DNA of 64,000 nucleotides from Frigoribacterium faeni. Lineage in GTDB: Bacteria > Actinomycetota > Actinomycetes > Actinomycetales > Microbacteriaceae. The notes beneath the pieces are model-generated. The model was not told the DNA's origin, searched no databases, and worked only from the letters and a program-made list of their open reading frames with translations. This document shows, one piece after another, positions 1-7,560 of this stretch (position 1 is its first letter; each line of letters opens with the position of its first letter). The position numbers were made by a program, and so were the translations under genes. Location: contig NZ_BJUV01000004.1 of the NCBI RefSeq assembly GCF_007988805.1, positions 62,001-126,000 of the forward strand. The letters run 5' to 3'.

Positions 1-7
1 TGCAGCC

Positions 8-478
8 ATGACCGACACCCCTCCTTCGCAGCCGAACGATCCCCGCGCCGGAGGCCAGCAGCCCTCCGGGCAGCAGGGCTACGGCCAGCCCGGCCACGGA
101 CAGCCCGGGTACGGACAGCAGCCCTACGGCGGCCAGCAGCAGGTCCCGCCGATGCGACCCGAGGACGAGAAGCTCTGGGCGACGCTCATCCACCTGGGCG
201 GCATCCTCTTCTGGTTCGTCCCGTCGCTGGTCGGCTACCTCGTGCTGAAGGACCGCGGCCCGTTCATCCGCGAGCACACCCGCGTGGCCCTGAACTTCCA
301 GATCACGATGGCGATCGTCCTCGTGGCCTCGGGCCTGCTGTCGGTCATCGTCATCGGCGCCATCACCGGCTTCGCCGCCGGCGTCGTGGTGGTCATCTTC
401 TCGATCATCGCCGCGGTGGCGGCGAACAGGGGCGAGTACTACAAGTACCCCCTCAGCTTCGAGTTCATCAAGGCGTAG
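8..478 (+). CDS. DUF4870 membrane protein, 3' end rebuilt by prophage
   Basis: A 156-residue membrane protein of the DUF4870 type. Residues 1-45 are a Gln/Gly/Pro-rich low-complexity tail with repeated GYGQP units. The DUF4870 region follows, with an aromatic first segment (about 58-75) and two strongly hydrophobic helices (about 98-118 and 120-140), ending in KYPLSFEFIK. Function is unknown. The last 43 bases before the final codon are repeated at 37394-37436, so the gene is the chromosomal integration site. The present last codon is GCG (Ala) with stop TAG, both phage-derived; the displaced copy continues AAC TGA, so the native protein should end in Asn. The coding change is a single residue. 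No terminator follows the gene here. Confidence 0.9.
   Translation: MTDTPPSQPNDPRAGGQQPSGQQGYGQPGHGQPGYGQQPYGGQQQVPPMRPEDEKLWATLIHLGGILFWFVPSLVGYLVLKDRGPFIREHTRVALNFQITMAIVLVASGLLSVIVIGAITGFAAGVVVVIFSIIAAVAANRGEYYKYPLSFEFIKA
430..472 (+). repeat. attL core (43-bp repeat copy 1)
   Basis: Identical to 37394-37436. It is flanked by G on the left here and C at the other copy, and by GCGTAG versus AACTGA on the right. Inside it, GTACT-ACA-AGTAC (436-448) is an inverted repeat of the size expected for the core-type sites of a tyrosine recombinase. The left integrase stop codon lies only 11 bp beyond the core. Confidence 0.92.
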
Positions 479-483
479 CCCGC

Positions 484-1605
484 CTACTTACTGGCTTCCG
501 CGGCTGCCGCGGACTCGCCGGTCCGCAAGGGGTCCGCAAGAGGCTCGAGCGCGGCCCGCATGAGTCCCGCGGCAGCCGTTCTCGTTCGGTCCTCAGCGGT
601 CGGCCAGAGGTGCGCATAGGTATTGAGCGTGACCGTTGCTTGAGCATGTCCGAGAGCACGCTGCACGGTCACGACGTCACAGCCGGAGGCAATGAGGCCC
701 GAAGCAAAGTAGTGCCGCAGATCGTGCGGGCTGATCCCTGTGACCCCTGCCGCTGCAGCTGCAGCTGCCCTACCAAACCAGTACCGGAGGCTCGCCGGCG
801 TCGGGGGTGCACCGGGGAACAGCCAGCCGTCATCGCCGAACGTGCCTAACCGCTCGAGGTGCTGCGCGATCAGCGTCACCAGCTCGTCGGGAATCGAGAC
901 GACGCGCTCGGACCCCGACTTCGGCGGCGACACTTCAGTTACTCCCCCGTTGTTCTGAGCCTGCCTCTGCACATGCAAGGTCCGTCGCAGAAAGTCGATG
1001 TCGCCGACCTGAAGACCAGCCGCTTCGCCAATGCGAAGACCCGCGAACGCGCATACAGCGATGAACGGCCTGTAAGCCTCCTCTACGGCATCTAGCAGCC
1101 AGCCCACCTGGTCGCTCGTCGGAATGCTCATACGGTGCTCAGCGCGGCGCTGACGTGGCAGAACGACGCCCGCAGACGGATCCGCCGCAAGCACCTGGTC
1201 ACGGACTGCTCCCCGCAACACCCCACGGATGAACCGCATCCGAGTGGAGATCGTTGACGGCTGCATCGTCAGCGTCATCGCCTTAACCCACGACTCGACG
1301 TGGCTCCGGCGCACGCGGTCGAGCGGCACGTCGCGGAACGTGCACCCCTTGACGGCATTGCGGGCCGTGCGCAAGGTTGCAGGTGCCCACACCTGCCGAG
1401 AAGACCAGTCTGCGAAGAAGGACTCGAGCGTCACCTTGCCCGACTGCGGGTCAACGTAGGTCCCCGTCAGCAGCGAAGCGGTCACCTTGTCGAGGTGCTG
1501 TTGTGCGTCCACTTTCCGGTCGAAGTGCCGCGAGTGCTCCTTGCCCTGCTCATCTCGGTAGCGGGCTCGCCATTTGCCGCTAGGGCGCTTCTGGATGCTT
1601 GCCAT
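484..1605 (-). CDS. Tyrosine integrase (left end)
   Basis: A 373-residue tyrosine recombinase that would join phage attP to the DUF4870 attB site. An N-terminal arm-binding segment (about 1-55, starting MASIQKRPSGKW) is followed by a SAM-like core-binding domain (about 58-150) and the catalytic domain. Catalytic residues are visible: R191 (AGLRIGE), K229 (PPKSG), H294 and R297 (HDLRH), H320 (LGHAQ) and Y330 (NTYAHL). The MASIQ start is chosen because the 49 residues upstream are Arg/Ser-rich shadow of the overlapping repressor gene. The gene overlaps the 3' end of the repressor gene by 26 nt, so the two are probably co-transcribed. Its 3' end abuts attL. A second integrase lies at the other end of the prophage. 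Confidence 0.93.
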   Translation of the reverse strand: MASIQKRPSGKWRARYRDEQGKEHSRHFDRKVDAQQHLDKVTASLLTGTYVDPQSGKVTLESFFADWSSRQVWAPATLRTARNAVKGCTFRDVPLDRVRRSHVESWVKAMTLTMQPSTISTRMRFIRGVLRGAVRDQVLAADPSAGVVLPRQRRAEHRMSIPTSDQVGWLLDAVEEAYRPFIAVCAFAGLRIGEAAGLQVGDIDFLRRTLHVQRQAQNNGGVTEVSPPKSGSERVVSIPDELVTLIAQHLERLGTFGDDGWLFPGAPPTPASLRYWFGRAAAAAAAGVTGISPHDLRHYFASGLIASGCDVVTVQRALGHAQATVTLNTYAHLWPTAEDRTRTAAAGLMRAALEPLADPLRTGESAAAAEASK

Positions 1606-2077
1606 CTTCAGCCTTGTTGTCATCCCAGAGGGCGTTCTCGGCCTCATTCTGCAGCGCCCTGCGCTTACGGACGTGCTCAACGGTGGCTTCGACCGTGAGG
1701 TCGAGCCAGCCACCCATAAGCTCCCGGACGCGATCCGATTCGCCGTCCCCAAGGATGGCGCTGATTTCCTCTTGAGTATCGAGAAAAAGCTCGATCGCTT
1801 CCTCGAGAGATTGATGAGCGTCCTTCATCCGACGCGATGCGCTCACGAGGGCCGTGTCGCCGTCGGCAAGGGTCAGTGGCCATGCCGTGCCGATTATCTC
1901 TTTGATGTCTTCAGACTCTGCCAGGCGGAGTGGCCGCTTACCCTGCTCGACGGTATGCACCGTGGTCTGAGACCACTTCCACCCACGAGAGGACATTGCT
2001 TCCGCGAGTTCTTTCTGGGTCATTTGACCTCGTAGTCGCGCGAGGTTGCGTCCGATCTGAGTGTCACTGATGGCCAT
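1580..2077 (-). CDS. XRE-family phage repressor (likely immunity repressor)
   Basis: A 165-residue DNA-binding protein with an N-terminal HTH of the XRE type (about 3-60: IGRNLARLRG, then MTQKELAEAM and TVHTVEQGKRPL). A helical, acidic C-terminal half probably mediates oligomerisation. Position next to integrase and opposite the excisionase-like gene is typical of a CI-like immunity repressor. ATG 2077 is chosen because it sits 7 nt after a TATGCT hexamer that has TTGGAA 17 nt upstream, giving a leaderless mRNA. Longer in-frame starts (up to 2170) would cross that promoter. There is no recognisable LexA-like peptidase domain, so induction may not go through autocleavage. Confidence 0.85.
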   Translation of the reverse strand: MAISDTQIGRNLARLRGQMTQKELAEAMSSRGWKWSQTTVHTVEQGKRPLRLAESEDIKEIIGTAWPLTLADGDTALVSASRRMKDAHQSLEEAIELFLDTQEEISAILGDGESDRVRELMGGWLDLTVEATVEHVRKRRALQNEAENALWDDNKAEDGKHPEAP

Positions 2078-2084
2078 GTCCACC

Positions 2085-2113
2085 AGCATATGGCAAACGA
2101 CCATAATTTCCAA
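2085..2113 (-). promoter_or_regulatory. Leaderless promoter of the repressor gene
   Basis: On the minus strand, TTGGAA (2113-2108), a 17-nt spacer and TATGCT (2090-2085) are followed by 7 nt and the repressor ATG at 2077. An octamer CGACCATA (2098-2105, plus strand) lies in the spacer and recurs inverted over the opposing promoter. Confidence 0.65.
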
Positions 2114-2131
2114 CACGCTCTGAATCGCATG

Positions 2132-2162
2132 TGGACGGATTACGAAAGCCCATGTATGGTCG
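2132..2162 (+). promoter_or_regulatory. Candidate early rightward promoter with operator
   Basis: TGGACG (2132-2137), a 17-nt spacer and TATGGT (2155-2160) precede the excisionase-like gene. The inverted copy of octamer CGACCATA covers 2155-2162, exactly over the -10, and CCAT-GT-ATGG (2150-2159) is a small palindrome. Together with the copy in the repressor promoter these are the best operator candidates. A further inverted repeat TCGATT-N4-AATCGA lies at 2175-2190. Confidence 0.45.
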
Positions 2163-2211
2163 ATAGTCATCAGCTCGATTTGTTAATCGAATCCAACGCG
2201 AGAGGCAAGAC

Positions 2212-2388
2212 ATGTCCAAGCTCCTGACGATCGAAGAGGTGGCAGCACTACTTCGACGCACGCCGGCAGCGGTGCGCTATATGCGGCATGCCGGAACCGG
2301 TCCAAAATCAGCCAAGGTTGCGGGCCGAGTGATGTTTCGCGAAGACGACGTGACTGCGTACATCGAGGCCGCTTTCCAGGACGCGTAG
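2212..2388 (+). CDS. Small HTH protein, excisionase/Cro-like
   Basis: A 58-residue protein of the MerR-like HTH_17 or excisionase type. It starts MSKLLTIEEVAALLRRTPAAV, continues with the wing residues RYMRHAGTGPKS and the strand segment VMFREDDVTAYIEA. Such proteins bend DNA for integrase during excision or act as the early regulator opposite a repressor. AGAGG at 2201-2205 is a reasonable ribosome site 6 nt from the ATG. The gene is divergent from the repressor and is the first gene of the rightward region. Excision versus Cro-like function cannot be separated by sequence. Confidence 0.8.
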   Translation: MSKLLTIEEVAALLRRTPAAVRYMRHAGTGPKSAKVAGRVMFREDDVTAYIEAAFQDA

Positions 2389-2784
2389 CAAGTAGCTCTC
2401 CCCTATCCCCGAGCGAGCCGCGACGACCCGCCCCACAAGGTCACTAGCTGTCGCGCCCTGGATCGCCTGCCCTTTCACCACTTCAAGGAAGGCAACAGAG
2501 TCGACTTCGCCCTGCGCCTAGCGAGGGCGAAGCGACGAAAACACGTCGAGGCCTTAGCCAAGAGGTCGGGATCTGTCGAAGAGCATGACGCACAGATGGC
2601 CTGAGAAGCAGGTGCCCGCACACGAGCTAAGCGATCACAACGTGCAACCACCAGAACATACGAATGGCCCCGGTCGGTGTCCTACCACCGCCGAGGCCCT
2701 ATCCCCGGAGGGATGTCTTCACATGGCCACCATATCCAAATGCAACGCTCGAAACCAAGTTTTGAGCTTCACGACGAGTGCCGC
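2389..2784. other. Intergenic stretch without a convincing gene
   Basis: About 400 nt between the excisionase-like gene and the next HTH gene. Short open frames exist on both strands (for example 2585-2788 plus), but they lack ribosome sites and family resemblance. It may hold an early leader or a decayed gene; nothing specific can be supported. Confidence 0.4.
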
Positions 2785-3072
2785 ATGAGGTCCGTCGTCA
2801 TACGAACCGGCGGAGGCATTCCACCGAGGCCCGTCCCGGAGGCTCGAATCCGCAACGACCAACCAGCTAAGAACGGCGGAGACCCCGTCGGTCCCATGCT
2901 GCGGCAAGTCCGCGAACAGTACGGGCTCTCTACCCACGACGTTTCCCGAAGCTCTGGGTACACCGTCGCATTCATCGGCGGCGTTGAGACCGCCACTATC
3001 GCCCCAAGCGAATTTGTCGTGTTTCGCCTGCTGAGGACGATCCTCACAGCCAGCACGTCGCACGCGCCATGA
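2785..3072 (+). CDS. Small HTH-like regulatory protein
   Basis: A 95-residue protein whose C-terminal two thirds look like an XRE-type helix-turn-helix: PMLRQVREQYGLSTHDVSRSS, then GYTVAFIGGVETATIAPSEF and a final helix. This suggests a second early regulator. The start is uncertain: ATG 2785 begins the part with sensible composition, but no good ribosome site is seen and upstream ATGs at 2677 or 2713 are in frame. Its stop overlaps the next start (ATGA at 3069-3072), which supports it being real and translationally coupled. Confidence 0.5.
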   Translation: MRSVVIRTGGGIPPRPVPEARIRNDQPAKNGGDPVGPMLRQVREQYGLSTHDVSRSSGYTVAFIGGVETATIAPSEFVVFRLLRTILTASTSHAP

Positions 3073-3233
3073 CGTCTCATCTGACGCGAAGCGAACGCCG
3101 ACAGGCGCACCTCATCAAGCCGCTCACACGCGCCGCTCGTGCAGTGCGTGACCTCTGGACCGTCGTCGGCGTGTTGCTACTCATCAACGCCGCAGCCCCC
3201 GCGCTGCTCTCAGCATTTGGAGTCAACCCGTGA
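3069..3233 (+). CDS. Small single-pass membrane protein
   Basis: A 54-residue protein with a basic N-terminal half (RSERRQAHLIKPLTRAARAV) and one transmembrane helix (about 31-51, VVGVLLLINAAAPALLSAF). It overlaps the preceding stop by ATGA and the following start by GTGA, so it sits in a tightly coupled early operon. No family recognised. The overlaps are the main evidence for translation. Confidence 0.55.
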   Translation: MTSHLTRSERRQAHLIKPLTRAARAVRDLWTVVGVLLLINAAAPALLSAFGVNP

Positions 3234-3505
3234 ACGCACCTACCCCCGCCGCAATCCTCCGTTCCGTCGCCTACCGCCTCACGATCGCCCGCAAGCTGCG
3301 CAGAGCCGCCAGAGCGAAGTACCTGCACATCGCCGACCTGCGTGCCATCGAACGTCAGAACGACCTCACCCCCGGTCGCCTGCTGATGGCCCTCGCCGGC
3401 TTGCGCCTGTCCACGTGGGATGCCGTGATCCTGCAGCGCGTGCTGGGCCTCAACCTCAGCGACGTGTTCGCCACCGCCGGCACCACGAAGGCAGGTGCAG
3501 CATGA
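3230..3505 (+). CDS. Early phage protein, possible HTH
   Basis: A 91-residue basic protein starting at GTG 3230, overlapping the previous stop. Residues about 35-80 (ADLRAIERQNDLTPGRLLMA and LSTWDAVILQRVLGLNLSDV) have the helix spacing of an XRE-like HTH, so it may bind DNA, but the match is weak. It ends in an ATGA overlap with the next gene. Probably an early regulatory or replication accessory protein. Confidence 0.65.
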   Translation: MNAPTPAAILRSVAYRLTIARKLRRAARAKYLHIADLRAIERQNDLTPGRLLMALAGLRLSTWDAVILQRVLGLNLSDVFATAGTTKAGAA

Positions 3506-3939
3506 CCGTCGCAACTACCGCCCACGGCCTGATCGGTGGCCGCATTGCCACCGCCGACGTCCGCGCCGCCGCATGGTGCGACAACGGCTGCACCCAAGAA
3601 GCCGACACCGCCAGCGAAGCCATCGCCCTGCTCCCCTGCCTCAGCAGCGAACACGCCAGCCGCGGGAACAAACTGCAGAACGCTGTCCACGCCCTGTCCA
3701 AAGTTATCCAGTCCAGCAGCCGCGATTACCTGCCGGGCGACCTCATGGCCGACATCGGCGTCGACACCAGCCGCCACGGCTACCGCATCGCACTCGCCAT
3801 GCAGAGCGTGCTGCAACTCGCGATGCACGCCGCCGCCGGGCGCATCACTCCCGAGTCCGTCGCGACGCACCTCGAGTACGCCGCCGCCAACCTCGCCAAC
3901 GCAGTCACCAAGGGAGGTAAGCGAACCGATGCCACGTGA
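3502..3939 (+). CDS. Hypothetical early phage protein
   Basis: A 145-residue soluble protein, start ATGA-coupled to the upstream gene, with no recognised domain. It is Ala-rich and predicted mostly helical; two His-containing stretches and CDNGC near residue 30 are visible, but no metal-site spacing I recognise. The 3' end overlaps the start of the replication gene. Position suggests a role in early phage DNA metabolism, which is inference only. Confidence 0.65.
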   Translation: MTVATTAHGLIGGRIATADVRAAAWCDNGCTQEADTASEAIALLPCLSSEHASRGNKLQNAVHALSKVIQSSSRDYLPGDLMADIGVDTSRHGYRIALAMQSVLQLAMHAAAGRITPESVATHLEYAAANLANAVTKGGKRTDAT

Positions 3940-4951
3940 CCGCGCCAACATCCGCACCGATATCTGGTCGGACGACGACTGGCGACAGCTCAGCTTCGGT
4001 GCGCAGTGGCTCTACAACTACGTCCTGACACACGGAACACTGAACGCCGTTGGAGTGGCTGACTGGCGTCCCCGGCGCATCTTGAGAGTCACCACAACGA
4101 TGACTGAAGCCGTCCTGCGCGAACTCGTCGCGGAGCTGACTAACTCGTTCTTCCTCGTGCTCGACGAAGACACCGAAGAGGTGTTGGTGCGGTCGTTCTT
4201 CCGGCACGACGGGATCCTTACCAACCCGAACATGCTCGCCACGATCAAGCGGGACTATGCCGCGGTGTCGTCTCCGCTGCTACTTGGAGTGATCGCGCAC
4301 GAGGCGAATCGACTCCGCACTGAGTACCCGGATGGCATCACCAAGAAGTTCAACCCGTGGGATCGAAGCGAGCTGACGACGCTCCTCAAGGGAACGCAGA
4401 TCGACATACGGACACAGGCACTGAGAGTGCCTAACGAAGAACTCCCGTCGCCCCTGTTCGGAGACGACACCCCCTCCCCCACCCCCTATAGGACCCCCTC
4501 CCCTACCCCGTCGGACAGGGGGTCCGGCACAACTACATCTACAGCTACATCTACAGAAAAACCTTTGTCGCCCGATGAATCGGACGACGGAGGGTTTCTG
4601 ATCCGCCCTAACTGGGCACCGAATCAGAAGCACCGTGACAAAGCGACGTCGCTGCACATCGACGTCGACCGCCAGGCAGCGCGCTTCATCGAGCACGCCA
4701 ACCGGAACGTCAGACGGCTCAAGAACTGGAACGCCGCATTCACGAACTGGCTGAAACAGGAGGCCGTCTACGCACAGCAACGCAGCGCGTCAGATGCAAC
4801 CCGTCCCGCCCCCCGCGCACAGAAGCGGACCGCTGCCGATGTCGCTTTCGAAAACTTCACCCGCAAGTACGGAGGATCCCCCAATGAACCACATGGAAAC
4901 CGAAGCGCTCTTGATCCAGGTAGCAGCCATCGACTCGCGAACGGTCAGTGA
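3929..4951 (+). CDS. Phage replication-initiation-like protein
   Basis: A 340-residue protein starting MPRDRANIRTDIWSDDDWRQ, preceded by AGGGAGG at 3911-3917. The N-terminal region (about 1-130) resembles the winged-helix replication or transcription proteins found upstream of actinophage helicase genes: a helix-rich opening, a GVADWRPRRIL segment and a beta-hairpin ending FFRHDGILTNPNML. A Pro/Thr/Ser-rich linker (about 170-210) separates a basic C-terminal domain (about 225-310). It likely binds the phage origin or recruits the downstream primase/ATPase. No origin repeats were recognised. Family assignment is by pattern, not search. Confidence 0.65.
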   Translation: MPRDRANIRTDIWSDDDWRQLSFGAQWLYNYVLTHGTLNAVGVADWRPRRILRVTTTMTEAVLRELVAELTNSFFLVLDEDTEEVLVRSFFRHDGILTNPNMLATIKRDYAAVSSPLLLGVIAHEANRLRTEYPDGITKKFNPWDRSELTTLLKGTQIDIRTQALRVPNEELPSPLFGDDTPSPTPYRTPSPTPSDRGSGTTTSTATSTEKPLSPDESDDGGFLIRPNWAPNQKHRDKATSLHIDVDRQAARFIEHANRNVRRLKNWNAAFTNWLKQEAVYAQQRSASDATRPAPRAQKRTAADVAFENFTRKYGGSPNEPHGNRSALDPGSSHRLANGQ

Positions 4952-5207
4952 TCTGACCGTTGCAGCGTGGCAGGCCGTTCTTGCAGACATGAGCTATGCC
5001 GATGCCGAACAGGCCCACATCGCGCATCGTCGCAACAACCCTGGCATCTACCTCGAGCCGGGACACCTGATCCAGCAGAAGTGCATCGCTCGACAGCGCC
5101 ACCAAGAGATTCACGGCGTTCACCCCGCACCGCCCGCGGGCAAGCGCTGGGCGGTCGATGTCATCGAATCCGTGCCGGACACCGACCTGCCGGAGTTGAG
5201 GGCGTGA
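4884..5207 (+). CDS. Possible helicase-loader-like phage protein
   Basis: A 107-residue protein starting MNHMETEALLIQVAAID with GGAGG at 4871-4875. The pattern DSRTVSDLTVAAWQAVLADM, then YADAEQAHIAHRRNNPGIYLEPGHL, is frequent in small proteins next to actinophage primase/helicase genes and recalls the G39P-like loader-inhibitor fold; that link is tentative. It overlaps the upstream gene by 68 nt in another frame and the next gene by GTGA. Likely part of the replication module. Confidence 0.6.
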   Translation: MNHMETEALLIQVAAIDSRTVSDLTVAAWQAVLADMSYADAEQAHIAHRRNNPGIYLEPGHLIQQKCIARQRHQEIHGVHPAPPAGKRWAVDVIESVPDTDLPELRA

Positions 5208-5344
5208 GCCGGGCGCTGAGCGTCGCGCGGGAGGAACGCGACCAGGCGCGCCAGGAGTGCGACCGCCAGAGGAGAGAAGCGGTACGCCTGTCGGGGCTGC
5301 TGTTCGAGGCGTTGGACAACGCCGAAGGGAGGCGACATGGGTAA
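5204..5344 (+). CDS. Small coiled-coil phage protein
   Basis: A 46-residue protein from GTG 5204, coupled by GTGA to the upstream gene and overlapping the primase start by 8 nt. It is almost entirely one charged helix (REERDQARQECDRQRREAVR). No family recognised; it may be a bridging or regulatory peptide of the replication operon. Support is limited to the tight gene overlaps. Confidence 0.5.
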   Translation: MSRALSVAREERDQARQECDRQRREAVRLSGLLFEALDNAEGRRHG

Positions 5345-6857
5345 GGCATATGACCGCGTGATCGACGCAGCCAACGGGCTGGGGTTGCGCACGAAGAACA
5401 ACGGCAAGACAGCACAGATCCAGGCACCCGGCCATTCCAACGCTGACCTGTCCGTCACCCTGACCGACATCGGCGGGCAGGTGCTGCTGTATTCGCACTC
5501 TGACCCGACCGACACGGTTCTCGACGCTCTAGGCCTGTCGATGGCTGACCTGTTCGATGAGCCCAAAGGGGTTACGTACACCTACGGCGACAGTAGGCAG
5601 GTGCACCGGTCCCCGCTTAAGAAATTTAGCCAGAGCGGGAACACGAAAGGCACCCAGCTCTACCGCGCCGACAAGCTGGCCGCAGCGTCCGTCGTGTTCT
5701 TCGTCGAAGGCGAGAAGGACGTCCACGCGCTCGAAGCCGCAGGGGCAACCGCAACGTGCACGGCCATGGGCGCGGGCAAAGCCCACATGTTCGACCTGAC
5801 GCCGCTGCACGGCAAGCATGTCCGTATCGTGCGTGACCTCGACGATGCCGGCATGAAACACGCCGAGCAGGTCGCCGGGATCCTCATGGGCAAGGCCGCA
5901 TCCGTCAAGCTGCTCACTGCCGTTGAGGGCAAGGACGCTGCCGACCACATCGGCAGCGGCCACACCCTCGACGAGTTCCACACCGAAGAGTTCCCCGCTC
6001 CCGTCGAGACCATCGACCCCGAGTTCGAACGTGAAGTCGAAGGGCTGATCCGATACGAACGAGCAAAGACCGAAGCCCGGAACCGTCAGTCCGCAGCACA
6101 CGCCGTCGCCCTGAACCCGAAGCTGCTCCGTGACATCCTCGCCATGGACGTCACGTATGACTGGCTCGTCGAGGGGCTGCTCGAGGTACAGGATCGCTTG
6201 ATCCTCACCGGAGGCGAAGGCGCTGGCAAGTCCTACCTGACTCGCCAGCTCGCCATCAGCATCGCCGCCGGCGTCCATCCGTTCCGCGTCACGGAGCGCA
6301 TCGAACCCCGACGCGTTCTCGTCATCGACGCAGAAAACACCGAACGGCAGTGGGCACGAAACACCAGGTACGTCACCGCGCTGACCGGCCAACACGGCCG
6401 CGGCAAGCCCGGCGAGAACGTGCTCGTCAGCGCCGGCACACGCTTGAACTTCAAACTTCAGGCCGACGTCGACAACGTGCACAAGCTGATGGACGAGTTC
6501 AAGCCCTCAGTGCTCTACATCGGACCGCTCTACAAACTGCTCGACGGAGCCGTGAACAACGACGACGACGCAGCACCGCTCATCATGGCGCTCGACAGCT
6601 TCCGCGAACGCGGAGTCGCCCTGCTCATGGAAGCGCATGCCGGGCACGCCAAATCACTCGGCGGTGAGCGCGACCTCAGGCCACGCGGATCCTCGCAACT
6701 CCTCGGCTGGCCCGAGTTCGGACTCGGGCTCCGCGCCATGGAGGAAGACGACGACATGGCCACCCTTGTCCACTGGCGCGGCGACCGAGACGTCCGGAAC
6801 TGGCCCACACGCCTCCGGCGCGGCGTCGAGGGCGAAATGCCATGGATGCCGGCATGA
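5337..6857 (+). CDS. TOPRIM primase / RepA-like ATPase fusion
   Basis: A 506-residue replication protein. The N-terminal half holds a primase-type TOPRIM domain (about 115-185) with EGEKD at 124-128 and DLDDAG at 167-172. The C-terminal half is a RecA-like ATPase of the RepA/AAA_25 type: Walker A GGEGAGKS at 292-299, Walker B VLVIDAEN at 327-334 and a LLMEAHAGH motif near the end of the fold. It has no obvious zinc-binding N-terminus, so it may rely on a partner for template binding. It probably primes and unwinds DNA for phage replication. It is the last gene of the coupled early operon. Confidence 0.87.
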   Translation: MGKAYDRVIDAANGLGLRTKNNGKTAQIQAPGHSNADLSVTLTDIGGQVLLYSHSDPTDTVLDALGLSMADLFDEPKGVTYTYGDSRQVHRSPLKKFSQSGNTKGTQLYRADKLAAASVVFFVEGEKDVHALEAAGATATCTAMGAGKAHMFDLTPLHGKHVRIVRDLDDAGMKHAEQVAGILMGKAASVKLLTAVEGKDAADHIGSGHTLDEFHTEEFPAPVETIDPEFEREVEGLIRYERAKTEARNRQSAAHAVALNPKLLRDILAMDVTYDWLVEGLLEVQDRLILTGGEGAGKSYLTRQLAISIAAGVHPFRVTERIEPRRVLVIDAENTERQWARNTRYVTALTGQHGRGKPGENVLVSAGTRLNFKLQADVDNVHKLMDEFKPSVLYIGPLYKLLDGAVNNDDDAAPLIMALDSFRERGVALLMEAHAGHAKSLGGERDLRPRGSSQLLGWPEFGLGLRAMEEDDDMATLVHWRGDRDVRNWPTRLRRGVEGEMPWMPA

Positions 6858-6965
6858 GGCGTAGGGGCATAGAGCAAGAAGTTGCGGCAGATCTAATGAT
6901 CTTTCGTGCAAATCAGAGTCAAAAATCAACCGTTTGAGGACAACGACCGGAAGGACATGCTCTGA

Positions 6966-7502
6966 CTAACTATGTTCTTGCTCATATTCGAGCTCGGTTA
7001 CTTTGGACGGATCCTTTACCCAAAATCTTAGCGTTAATTGTGCGCGATTCCGCGCCACGAGGGCTCCGCCGAGTGCGTCCATCGAGCTGGATCCCGCCTC
7101 GGCGAATGGTCTCTGCACGGCTGCCACAAGCAGCAACGCATTCGGGCTCTCGATGGCAAAGGCCTTCGCCGTCAGCGTCGCCGCTTTGTCGGCGCTCGAC
7201 GAAGCCAACTGATTCGCGGCCCGTTCCCGGTAGGCCCGAAAGATGTAGTCGCTCACATCTTCGGCGAAATCCTGCCGCTCCGCGCGAAGACGAGCCGCTT
7301 CGCTCTCTTCACGCATCTGCCTCGCAAGAGCATGCGACTGACGAGCCACTCGCCACGCACCAAAACCGATAGCCAACGACGCCATACCGACAATGGCCGG
7401 AACCATGACAAGCGAGACCCAGTCGAACCAACTCGGTTGCTGTTCCAGCTGACGCGAAACCTCTTCCAACGCGCGAACCAAGCGCGAACTATCACACCCC
7501 AT
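6966..7502 (-). CDS. Membrane-anchored coiled-coil protein (moron)
   Basis: A 178-residue protein with one transmembrane helix (about 28-50, WVSLVMVPAIVGMASLAIGF), a charged coiled-coil (about 55-85) and a soluble C-terminus. It is on the opposite strand to the lytic genes and carries its own leaderless promoter, TAGGGT at 7514-7509 with 6 nt to the ATG at 7502. That arrangement suggests expression in the lysogen. No family recognised. The layout resembles the 8765-9358 protein. Superinfection exclusion or abortive defence are possible roles, by inference only. Confidence 0.65.
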   Translation of the reverse strand: MGCDSSRLVRALEEVSRQLEQQPSWFDWVSLVMVPAIVGMASLAIGFGAWRVARQSHALARQMREESEAARLRAERQDFAEDVSDYIFRAYRERAANQLASSSADKAATLTAKAFAIESPNALLLVAAVQRPFAEAGSSSMDALGGALVARNRAQLTLRFWVKDPSKVTELEYEQEHS

Positions 7503-7508
7503 CCTTCA

Positions 7509-7514
7509 ACCCTA
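7509..7514 (-). promoter_or_regulatory. Leaderless -10 of the 6966-7502 gene
   Basis: TAGGGT on the minus strand, followed by TGAAGG and then the ATG. It fits TANNNT-N6-start. No clear -35 is seen. Confidence 0.55.
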
Positions 7515-7560
7515 TTGGGCAGATCCGACTCGAGATGCCCCGCAAGGAGTCACTTACCCG

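Noticed and set aside
2585-2788. 67-residue plus-strand frame
   Set aside because: No ribosome site and atypical composition; overlaps the next HTH frame.
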